The notes beneath the pieces are model-generated. The model saw nothing but the letters and a program-made list of their open reading frames with translations, did no database searches and was not told the DNA's origin. From the NCBI GenBank assembly GCA_009885445.1, contig VFKQ01000069.1, positions 1-9,890 on the forward strand: a stretch of DNA of 9,890 nt, in the 5' to 3' direction. This document shows positions 1 through 7,232 of this stretch, in pieces. Position numbers and translations under genes: made by a program. How positions within the stretch are numbered: the stretch's first letter is position 1; every line of letters starts with the position of its first letter. This stretch comes from Anaerolineaceae bacterium. GTDB taxonomy: Bacteria; Chloroflexota; Anaerolineae; Anaerolineales; Villigracilaceae.

Positions 1-2
1 CA

Positions 3-119
3 AGCCTGGTGACGCGCATCCTCAGCGAAGGGGTGGCGTCCTTGCCCGTCTCGTATCGCACCCTATATGAAAACCAAAACATCATCGTAACTGCGGAGGC
101 TGGCAATGCAGGCAAGTGA
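3..119 (+). CDS. C-terminal end of an unidentified protein (5' end outside window)
   Basis: This reading frame is open from the left edge and stops with TGA at 117-119, giving the last 38 residues of a protein ending in EAGNAGK. The other two plus frames stop at 10-12 and 68-70. The frame runs 14 bases into the next gene (ATG at 106), whose ribosome binding site (GGAGG, 95-99) lies inside it. Such an overlap is typical of neighbouring genes in one operon, which supports a real coding end. I cannot assign a family from 38 residues. The main doubt is that a 117-base open frame can occur by chance. Confidence 0.5.
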   Translation, partial: SLVTRILSEGVASLPVSYRTLYENQNIIVTAEAGNAGK

Positions 120-920
120 TTCGAGACAACGCATCGTAAAAAAATGGTCCGCTTTAACGGTGGCGACTGTGTTGGTGGTTTTTTATTTCATGCTCTATGA
201 GTTCCCGATCTTCCCTGAAACCATCACCGACACCCTCACCGTTGGCATGACCAGTTTTGCCGCGCTGACCGCGGCGCTGATCGCCACCCGCGTCTGGCGC
301 AGTTATGCCCCCACCACGCCGCCGCGCCGCATCTGGCTGATGTATGGCCTGGCCCTGTGGGGTTGGACCATTGCTGAATTTGTATTTAGTTATGAATATT
401 TCAGCGACGGTTCTTATCTATTTGGCCCGGCTGACATCTTCTGGGTCGGCTCCTACGCTTTGTTTGTCATGGCCTTGTATTATCAATTTGGGCTGATCTA
501 TCGGCCCAATAAAGTCCGCGCCGCGCTGGCCTTCTCTATCGCCAACCTGCTGGCTCTCGTCCTTGCCTTTATTTTTGCTGGCTGGCTGGCCCGCGTCAAT
601 GCGCGCCCGCTCGATGGCGAAGTGCTGGTCAATGGATTTTATGTGGTCGGCGATTTCTGTGTGGCGGGCGCGGCCTTGTGGCTGGCCTTCACCTTCCGCG
701 ATGGCGCGCTTGGGCGGCCCTGGTTTGGCTTGCTTGTTTTCGCCTTCGCAGACCTGGCCTATGCCCTCCTTGAAATCGGCGGCACCTACACTCGTTCATT
801 CAGCGACTCTAATTTTCTAATCACCCTCACCGACAGCCTCTACTTTGCCGCGTATCTTGCACTGGCGTTTGGGTGTTATTTGCACAGTCTCCTCCTACAA
901 TATGGACCCTCGAGTAAAAA

Positions 921-924
<4 letters not shown>
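106..924 (+). CDS. Eight-helix integral membrane protein, sensor-like, function unknown
   Basis: The product has 272 residues and is almost entirely hydrophobic, with about eight predicted membrane helices (roughly residues 16-34, 45-64, 76-96, 110-131, 138-162, 174-197, 204-226, 240-264). It appears internally duplicated. Helices 3-4 carry an aromatic/acidic segment followed by PADIFWVGSYAL. Helices 7-8 repeat the pattern with ADLAYALLE followed by LTDSLYFAAYLAL. The D-x-(F/L)-(W/Y)-x3-Y pattern resembles membrane regions I associate with bacterial sensor histidine kinases and diguanylate cyclases, but no cytoplasmic signalling domain follows: the protein ends in GPSSKK. The start is set by GGAGG at 95-99, six bases before the ATG. 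The TGA overlaps the pyruvate kinase ATG by four bases, so the two are probably co-translated. Function is unknown; a membrane sensor or small-molecule-binding role is inference only. Confidence 0.85.
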
Positions 925-2366
<1,442 letters not shown>

Positions 2367-2371
2367 CCGCC

Positions 2372-3283
2372 TCACTCAGTTTTGAGCATGCGGGCAATGA
2401 CCAGACCGATCGCAATCATCACGCCCCCCAGCACGAAGAGGGGCGTGATTTTTTCGCCCAGAATCAGCGCGCCCAACACCGCGCCGACAACGGGTTGCGC
2501 AAAAAAAGTTAACGAGGCCGTTGAGGCTGGCAGAACGGCGAAAGAATAATTCCACAAGAACATGGCCAGGGCGGTGGAGATAATTCCAAGATATAAAATT
2601 CCGCCGATGACGGCAATTGAAATCAAGCCAACATCTTGAGTCTGCAATTCATGCAGGCTTAAGAGCGCGCTGGAGGGCAGTCCGCCGAGGAGCATGAAGA
2701 CGCTCGAGAGCAGCAAGTCGCCGCCGCTGGAGATTTTGCGCACCAAAACGGAGTACAAGGCCCAGGTCAGGCCAGCCGCTAAGAGGGCGAGGTTGCCGCG
2801 AAACAGGGCCGAGGAAAAATCTGCGGAGCGCGGGTCTATCACAGCCAGGACTCCCAGCGAGGCGACGGTCAATGCGCTGAGTCGCGGCGCGCTGATTTTT
2901 TCGTTCAAAATAAATGGCGCGAATAAAAGCACGAAGGCTGGCGTGGCCGAGGTGACGAGTGCGCCGTTTGAGGCCGTGGAAAGTTTTGTGCCGACGAATT
3001 GAAAACCCAACGAAATGCCGTAGCCAAGAAACCCAACCGCGACTGATTGCCAGATTTGTTTTTGAGTGAGGCTTGTGCGCGGCATGAAACGCCAGGCGAT
3101 CCATAAACTGAGTGCGCCAAGCGTTAAGCGCATGGTCAACAATGTAAAAGGCGGGACCACTTCTAAAACAATTTTGCTAACCACATACATGCCGCCCCAA
3201 ATAGACGCGGCAATCAGGCCTGCGCTGAGGCCTTTTATCGGGTAGTGGTAAAAATCAAAGTGATGCGCTAAATTTAGTGACAT
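2372..3283 (-). CDS. DMT-superfamily (EamA) transporter
   Basis: The product is an inner-membrane permease of the drug/metabolite transporter superfamily, which usually exports amino acids, metabolites or drugs; the substrate cannot be told from sequence. It has 303 residues and about ten hydrophobic helices arranged as two EamA repeats, roughly 18-150 and 164-297. Each repeat ends with the family's typical Glu-Lys loop before its last helix: LNEKI (126-130) and LGEKIT (275-280). Asn/Trp-rich membrane segments such as FLWNYSF also fit. I chose the ATG at 3283. An in-frame TTG at 3319 would add 12 residues, but it lies in a direct-repeat sequence. Neither start has a good Shine-Dalgarno. The gene converges with pyk, with five bases between stop codons, and follows the CcbP-like gene by 65 bases on the same strand, so the two could share a transcript. 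Confidence 0.92.
   Translation of the reverse strand: MSLNLAHHFDFYHYPIKGLSAGLIAASIWGGMYVVSKIVLEVVPPFTLLTMRLTLGALSLWIAWRFMPRTSLTQKQIWQSVAVGFLGYGISLGFQFVGTKLSTASNGALVTSATPAFVLLFAPFILNEKISAPRLSALTVASLGVLAVIDPRSADFSSALFRGNLALLAAGLTWALYSVLVRKISSGGDLLLSSVFMLLGGLPSSALLSLHELQTQDVGLISIAVIGGILYLGIISTALAMFLWNYSFAVLPASTASLTFFAQPVVGAVLGALILGEKITPLFVLGGVMIAIGLVIARMLKTE
2418..2454 (+). terminator. Intrinsic terminator for pyk, inside the convergent transporter gene
   Basis: The arm ATCACGCCCC (2418-2427) is perfectly complementary to GGGGCGTGAT (2440-2449), giving a 10-bp stem with a 12-base loop. It is followed directly by a run of T (2449-2454). The structure sits about 50 bases past the pyk stop and reads correctly for plus-strand transcription. 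It lies entirely within the last codons of the minus-strand EamA gene. Confidence 0.75.
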
Positions 3284-3310
3284 GCTACGAAAATCGGAGA
3301 GGAAGTATTT

Positions 3311-3332
3311 AGTGATCAATGTTCAGTGATCA
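3311..3332. repeat. Short direct repeat AGTGATCA with 14-base period
   Basis: AGTGATCA occurs at 3311-3318 and again at 3325-3332, in the gap between the CcbP-like gene and the EamA gene. It overlaps the alternative TTG start of the transporter, which argues that this stretch is non-coding. Confidence 0.6.
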
Positions 3333-3348
3333 GTTTTTAGGGGGCAGT

Positions 3349-3720
3349 TTAAAATAGATGACCTCTTGCTTTCCAATAATGCCAGTCTTCGACGGCTTGT
3401 TTGGTTTCTTGATCTACTTTCAATGGCTTCAATTGCGCGAGCGGAACGCCCATCTTGCGTCCGCTCCATTCAATGAGGACAAAGAAGTCGCCGCCAAGAT
3501 TTTCATTTGCGTCTATAAGTTCGAGGGCGGTGACTTTCTCGCCTTTGCGAAGCGGGGAGATTTTTGTTTCTTCGATGCACTCCGCTTCAAAGGGACAGGC
3601 AAGATTATCTTGCAAATAAGTCAACCAGCCAACCATGACTTCTTGGCTGCCGTAAGTGTCAATTGTGGCTTTATCACGAATTCGTTTTTCGCGGATTTTG
3701 TTTTCGGGGATTTGTTTCAT
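3349..3720 (-). CDS. CcbP-type calcium-binding family protein
   Basis: This is a soluble protein of 123 residues. Its conserved blocks match what I recall of the CcbP family (Pfam Calci_bind_CcbP), named after an Anabaena calcium-binding protein that affects heterocyst formation. The blocks are GWLTYLQDNLACPFEAEC (31-48), SPLRKGEKV (55-63), FFVLIEWSGRKMGVPLAQLK (79-98) and DQETKQAVEDWHYW (103-116). The middle looks like a small beta-barrel, and the acidic residues (D38, E45, E47, D70, E73, D112) could bind a cation. No signal peptide is present. The start is decided by AGGAGA six bases upstream of this ATG; a GTG 24 bases further up is in frame but lacks such a site. The role in this organism is unknown. 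Family assignment is fairly firm, while actual calcium binding is inferred. Confidence 0.82.
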   Translation of the reverse strand: MKQIPENKIREKRIRDKATIDTYGSQEVMVGWLTYLQDNLACPFEAECIEETKISPLRKGEKVTALELIDANENLGGDFFVLIEWSGRKMGVPLAQLKPLKVDQETKQAVEDWHYWKARGHLF

Positions 3721-3751
3721 TTTTTCTCCTGTCAAACCGTGCACGAACTCT

Positions 3752-3809
3752 TCGACAGGCTCAGGGCAAGTTTTTCACGAATGCACGGCTCGCTATTCGA
3801 GCATTCGTG
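3752..3809. repeat. Intergenic repeat region with competing palindromes
   Basis: The stretch holds CTTCGACAGGCTCAGGGCAA, ending at 3769, a motif I recall as a widespread dispersed repeat in environmental bacterial genomes. It is followed by the inverted repeat CACGAATGC (3776-3784) / GCATTCGTG (3801-3809). Inside that loop, GCTCG (3788-3792) can pair with CGAGC (3798-3802), so two alternative hairpins compete. The sequence up to about 3835 continues with TTCGTGG copies. No reading frame here looks coding. Confidence 0.6.
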
Positions 3810-3906
3810 GTCTTGTTCGTGGATGGTTTTTGTTCAACGCGTCATGCGCGGCAAACATGGCTGAAAGACCAATAAGCATATTTTACTTCCAATTTCCTGC
3901 AAACGA

Positions 3907-3935
3907 TTGCCTCCCGCGCGAATATCTCCTATAAT
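3907..3935 (+). promoter_or_regulatory. Sigma-70-type promoter for the DUF2726-like gene
   Basis: A perfect -10 box TATAAT (3930-3935) lies 17 bases downstream of TTGCCT (3907-3912), a partial match to TTGACA. The predicted start of transcription is near 3942, only about eight bases before the ATG at 3950. Confidence 0.7.
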
Positions 3936-3949
3936 TCAGTCAATCAATT

Positions 3950-4549
3950 ATGGCCGAGCGCACAACGACCCATCCAAAAGAAGACCAGCCTTATCGCCTG
4001 CGGGAATATTTCCTGTCTACGCCAGAGATTGCTTTGTTGCGTCTGCTTCAGCGCATGGTGGGGGAGCGCTATGTGATTTGTCCCAAAGTGGCGTTGACGG
4101 ATATTTTCACGATAGCACGTCCCAACGAGAATGTGCATTTCTACAATAAAATTTTCCGCAAACATGTAGACTTTCTGCTGTGCGACCCGCAGACTCTGCA
4201 ACCGGCCATTGCGATTGAGTTGGTCAAGCCGGTTGGGCGGGCCGAGACGCGCCCCAATGATCAGTTTATGGAAGATATTTTTTTACGCGAGGGCGTTCCG
4301 CTCGTGCACGTGCCTGTGGGCGACCATTATGAAATCGCGGACCTGGTGTATTTGTTCCAGCTTGCAGTGACGAAAACGCAGGAGACAGCCCGACCCGCTT
4401 CGAGCGCGGTCAGCGATTCGAGCCCGATGTGCCCGGTGTGCGGCAGGATGATGGTCCTGCGTGTGCATCGCTCGGGGGCAAAGTCTGGTAAAAAATATTA
4501 CGGGTGCATGGACTCGCCGCGTTGTGCGGGCACGATGGAGATCGCTTGA
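3950..4549 (+). CDS. DUF2726-like domain protein with C-terminal topoisomerase-type zinc ribbon
   Basis: The product has 199 residues in two parts. Residues about 22-140 resemble DUF2726, a domain with a restriction-endonuclease-like (PD-(D/E)XK) fold: CPKVALTDIF (44-53), KHVDFLLCDPQTLQPAIAIE (71-90) and EGVPLVHVPV (114-123). After a Ser/Ala-rich linker, CPVCGRMMVLRVHRSGAKSG (161-180) and YYGCMDSPRCAGT (183-195) form a four-cysteine zinc ribbon (C161, C164, C186, C192) like those at the C-terminus of topoisomerase I, implying nucleic-acid contact. The family usually has an IELDD-x-SH block, but here it reads IELVKPVGR, so key acidic residues are changed and nuclease activity is doubtful. No Shine-Dalgarno is seen and the promoter implies a leader of about eight bases. 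The gene stands alone on its strand, closed by its own terminator. Its biological role is unknown. Confidence 0.82.
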   Translation: MAERTTTHPKEDQPYRLREYFLSTPEIALLRLLQRMVGERYVICPKVALTDIFTIARPNENVHFYNKIFRKHVDFLLCDPQTLQPAIAIELVKPVGRAETRPNDQFMEDIFLREGVPLVHVPVGDHYEIADLVYLFQLAVTKTQETARPASSAVSDSSPMCPVCGRMMVLRVHRSGAKSGKKYYGCMDSPRCAGTMEIA

Positions 4550-4553
4550 AATC

Positions 4554-4586
4554 AAAAGCCGTTCCAATTTTCGGAACGGCTTTTTT
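4554..4586 (+). terminator. Strong intrinsic terminator, possibly bidirectional
   Basis: GCCGTTCC (4558-4565) pairs perfectly with GGAACGGC (4573-4580) across a seven-base loop. The stem is followed by six T (4581-4586) and preceded by four A (4554-4557). It starts five bases after the stop codon at 4549. Because of the A run, it may also stop minus-strand transcripts arriving from the exported-protein gene that ends at 4627. Confidence 0.93.
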
Positions 4587-4626
4587 GTTGCGCTGAGTTG
4601 GAATGAAGTTGAGTTTTCGATTCGTG

Positions 4627-5163
4627 TCAGGGGGTTTTGTAAAAACGATTGAATAATTCTGCGCCGCTCAATTCGCGCGCTGTGTCGCGATATTCGCGCA
4701 GTGGCACACGCACGATCAGAAAGTCACTTTCGTTTTGCGTGAATCTAAATTCCACAAAACCCGCTTGCGGGCCGGCGATTTTTTCGGCGGGCAGTGCGTC
4801 CACAACTTCCATCACGCGCGCCATCCAATTCCCAAACGATTCGAAATCCAGCACATCGTCGCTGGGCAGTTGCACATAAAAATCCGTTTCCATCGCGCCA
4901 AATGTGAAAGTGCCATCTTCGGCGGTGCAGTTTTCGCCGTACGCATTTGCGCGCGCCGTTGCGTTTGCATCCAGCGCTTGCACGCGCGCCTCAAATTCCG
5001 CGCTCAACTCCGGCAATTCTTGATCGGCCCAGTTATAGTAGCAGGGCTTGTTTGAATCTGTATTCGTTGTGTCTATTGTGTCCGTGGGTAATATTGCCTG
5101 AGCAACAGCGTAGCCGCCTGCCAGCACACTTGCAAAAGTTAAAATGAGCGCGCGTTTTTTCAT
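4627..5163 (-). CDS. Exported protein of unknown function
   Basis: The 178-residue product begins with a classical Sec signal peptide: the positive MKKR, a hydrophobic stretch (about 5-18) and a small-residue cleavage region near AVAQA (19-23). The mature part is rich in acidic residues and Ala. It contains only two cysteines (C41 in NKPCYYNW and C79 in GENCTAED), which could form a disulfide outside the membrane. Two blocks look structured: FGAMETDFYVQLPSDD (88-103) and AGFVEFRFTQNESDFLIVRV (134-153), the latter probably beta strands. I recognise no domain. The ATG lies four bases after the stop of the M20D amidohydrolase gene and has no visible Shine-Dalgarno, so it is probably translated by re-initiation and belongs to the same transcript. 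A TTG 15 bases upstream is an alternative start but would overlap that stop codon. Confidence 0.8.
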   Translation of the reverse strand: MKKRALILTFASVLAGGYAVAQAILPTDTIDTTNTDSNKPCYYNWADQELPELSAEFEARVQALDANATARANAYGENCTAEDGTFTFGAMETDFYVQLPSDDVLDFESFGNWMARVMEVVDALPAEKIAGPQAGFVEFRFTQNESDFLIVRVPLREYRDTARELSGAELFNRFYKTP

Positions 5164-5167
5164 TGCG

Positions 5168-6361
5168 TTATTTCGCAAGCAAATCTGCGGCGGCTTGCGC
5201 CATCAACGCCGACGCGCGCACCAGCGCCGCTTCGTCAAAATCAAATTTGGGATGATGATGTCCGAAGTCGAGTCCGCGTGTTGAATCTGCCGAGCCTACA
5301 AAAAAATAACAGCCCGGCACTTTTTCTTGCATGTAGGCCATGTCTTCGGCGCCCATCGTCACATAGGGCGCGGAGTCTATTTTTGTTTCAGGAAAAATTC
5401 GCCGCGCCGATTGCACAACGCTGGCTGTGATTCTTTCGTCATTGATCAGCGCGGGCGTGATGGGTGTAATTTCTATTTCGGATTCGCATCCCAGCGCCGC
5501 CGCCACACCGCTCACGATTTGCGCGAGTCGTTCGTGGACTTTTTGGCGGACTCGGCCTTCGAACGAGCGGATCGTCCCTTGAAGAATCGCCTCATGCGGA
5601 ATCACATTGAAAGCCGTGCCTGAATGAAAAGTAGTGAACGAAACCACGGCCGTATCCAGCGGCGAGACGTTGCGCGCCACGATACTCTGCGCCGCACTGA
5701 CAATTTGCGCGCCCGCCACGATCGGGTCTATCGTCGCATTTGGAATCGCACCGTGCCCGCCCTTGCCGATGATGCGAATGTGGAATTGCTCCGCGCAGGC
5801 CATCACTGGCCCGGCGGCGATGCCCAGCCAGCCGAGCGGACGTTCGTTCCATAAATGTAACGAGAGAGTCATATCCACTTTCGGTGCGTCGAGCACGCCG
5901 TCGCGCAGCATCCATTGTGCGCCGCCCATCTCTTCGCCGTTGCGGCCTTCTTCGGAGGGTTGGAAACAAAATTTGATGTTGCCTGCCAGCGAGTCTTTTT
6001 GCGCGTGCAGAATCTTTGCCACCGTCAGGCCAATGGACGTGTGGCCGTCATGTCCGCAGGCGTGCATGACGCCCGAGTTGAGCGAGACATATTCCGCGCC
6101 GGTCTCTTCGACGATGGGCAGGGCGTCCATGTCGAAGCGCAGTAAAAGCGTGGGGCCGGGTTTGCCGCCTTCGAGAAAGCCAACCACGCCCGTCTTGCCG
6201 ACGCCTTTGGTCACCTCGAGGCCGAGTGACTCAAGTTCCTTGGCCACGATTCCGCCCGTGCGCACTTCGCGGAAGCCGAGTTCGGGGTGCATGTGAAAGT
6301 CGCGGCGCAGGGTTTGGGTGTAGGGGAATAATTCTTGGGCTTGATCTAGAATGAGGGTCAT
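5168..6361 (-). CDS. M20D family amidohydrolase / N-acyl-amino-acid hydrolase
   Basis: This is a zinc- or manganese-dependent hydrolase of peptidase family M20D, the group of hippurate hydrolase, IAA-amino acid hydrolase and YxeP. They cleave an acyl group from an amino acid or similar amide. The 397 residues match the family length, and the protein appears cytoplasmic. Visible landmarks are RRDFHMHPELGF (19-30), the metal-site block MHACGHDGHT (99-108; C102, H104), FQPSEEG (133-139; catalytic E137, metal ligand E138), LSLHLWNE (167-174; H169), the lid-domain block GKGGHGAIPN (199-208), and the C-terminal metal ligand in HHHPKFD (368-374, probably H369). The dimerisation/lid domain spans about 185-300. 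An AGGAAT sequence about eight bases before the ATG is a weak ribosome binding site. The exported-protein gene follows after four bases. The exact substrate cannot be decided from sequence. Confidence 0.95.
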   Translation of the reverse strand: MTLILDQAQELFPYTQTLRRDFHMHPELGFREVRTGGIVAKELESLGLEVTKGVGKTGVVGFLEGGKPGPTLLLRFDMDALPIVEETGAEYVSLNSGVMHACGHDGHTSIGLTVAKILHAQKDSLAGNIKFCFQPSEEGRNGEEMGGAQWMLRDGVLDAPKVDMTLSLHLWNERPLGWLGIAAGPVMACAEQFHIRIIGKGGHGAIPNATIDPIVAGAQIVSAAQSIVARNVSPLDTAVVSFTTFHSGTAFNVIPHEAILQGTIRSFEGRVRQKVHERLAQIVSGVAAALGCESEIEITPITPALINDERITASVVQSARRIFPETKIDSAPYVTMGAEDMAYMQEKVPGCYFFVGSADSTRGLDFGHHHPKFDFDEAALVRASALMAQAAADLLAK

Positions 6362-6405
6362 ATGATGGATTCCTATCTGTAAGGATGTCGGTTTGAAAAT
6401 TTGGA

Positions 6406-6451
6406 ATCGGACAGCTTGCTGTCCGATAGTGCGGGAGCAAGCTCCCGCACT
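6406..6451. repeat. Pair of adjacent perfect hairpins sharing an inverted core
   Basis: Two palindromes abut in the gap between the MBL-fold gene and the M20D gene. The first is ATCGGACAG (6406-6414) / CTGTCCGAT (6419-6427) with loop CTTG. The second is AGTGCGGGAGC (6428-6438) / GCTCCCGCACT (6441-6451) with loop AA. The centres, AGCTTGCT and AGCAAGCT, are reverse complements of each other. No T run follows on either strand, so these look like REP-type or dispersed palindromic elements rather than terminators. Confidence 0.8.
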
Positions 6452-6493
6452 CCATAATGTGAAGTGAAATCAACCAACTCGTAATCCAGGTTG

Positions 6494-7086
6494 CTACCCG
6501 TTATACGGCAGACTCTGGTGTTGCGGCCCGTGACTTGGATAAATCCGCGTCACCTTGTGCGCGTGGATTTGGTTCCACGCTTCGAGCATTTCAGTTTGCT
6601 CCTCCATCACGAGCGAGCGCGGAGACAGGTCGCCGGTGAAGGCGGAGCCGTCGTCGAGAATCAGAGTGACGTGGTCCGCGCCGTGGCCCGGGGTGGGGAT
6701 GATCTCGCCGCGCAGGCCAAGTTTGGCAAGGTAGGTGCGACTCTCGCTGAATTTGAGCAGGGCGTTGCCTGCATCGAGAATAGGCGTAATATTGATTCTT
6801 TTGTGGAGCATGTAATCGTTCAGTAATGCTGGCGCGCCCACTTGATTCTCCATCAAAATTAACGCGGCGCCCATGTCTTTCAGGTCTTGGACGAGTCCGG
6901 CATGGTCCATGTGAAAGTGACTGCACAGGATGTATTTGAAATCGGAAAGGCGAATCCCTGCGCGTTTGGCAATGGCTTTAAATTCTGCCAGTTCGCCCGG
7001 CCAGCCGCAATCAAGATGAGCTTGCCTTGGTTTGTGTCGAAGACATAGTATTGGGTGGAGTGTTGGACGAGGGTGACGAGGGGCAT
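6494..7086 (-). pseudogene. Metallo-beta-lactamase-fold hydrolase, interrupted by a frameshift
   Basis: The gene encodes an MBL-fold hydrolase of about 197 residues (glyoxalase II / RNase Z / lactonase superfamily), but the frame breaks near 7012-7016. The first 25 residues read MPLVTLVQHSTQYYVFDT (1-18) and on to GKLIL from the ATG at 7086. The rest, starting DCGWPGELAEF, is in the next frame. Restoring one base would give a normal GKLILDCGWPG junction, typical of the first strands of the fold. All later metal motifs are intact: SHFHMDHAG (HxHxDH), PTPGHGADH, AFTGDLSP and YPSHGP. There is no slippery heptamer at the junction, so it is either a real mutation or a sequencing error. The second frame stays open to 7231, but that part runs through a repeat and is not coding. 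The gene lies between a PIG-L deacetylase and an M20D hydrolase on the same strand. Substrate unknown. Confidence 0.8.
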
Positions 7087-7103
7087 TGGAGTAAATACTT
7101 TTT

Positions 7104-7223
7104 AAACACAAAGGGCACAAAGGGCACGAAGGAAAACGCCCGGAAATAATCGCTTGCCTATAGAGTTTGTGGATCGTAAGCCAAACCTTTGTGTTCTTCG
7201 TGCCCTTCGTGGTGAAGGTCTTT
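7104..7223. repeat. MITE-like element: inverted arms built of a 9-base CACRAAGGG unit
   Basis: The left arm (7107-7132) has three consecutive copies of CACAAAGGG / CACAAAGGG / CACGAAGG. The right arm (7186-7212) carries the same kind of units in reverse complement (CCTTTGTG, TTCTTCGTG, CCCTTCGTG). The arms are separated by about 53 bases, and the whole fills the gap between the PIG-L gene and the MBL-fold gene. The arms are imperfectly complementary. I recall similar CACRAAGG tracts as dispersed repeats in other environmental bacteria. No transposase is present. Confidence 0.65.
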
Positions 7224-7232
7224 AGACACAAT

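Noticed and set aside
3284..3319. TTG start adding 12 residues to the EamA transporter
   Set aside because: It lies in a direct repeat, has no ribosome site and adds nothing family-like; ATG 3283 was preferred.
5634..6296. Long plus-strand open frame opposite the M20D gene
   Set aside because: Its codon pattern follows from the antisense of a well-matched enzyme and its protein is Ser/Pro-rich with no recognisable motif.
7007..7020. Programmed ribosomal frameshifting in the MBL-fold gene
   Set aside because: No slippery heptamer, stop codon or downstream pseudoknot is visible at the junction; mutation or sequence error is simpler.
7087..7231. N-terminal extension of the MBL-fold frame up to 7231
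   Set aside because: It reads through the CACRAAGGG repeat and gives a Cys/Pro-rich, non-family sequence. The true N-terminus is found in the other frame from 7086.
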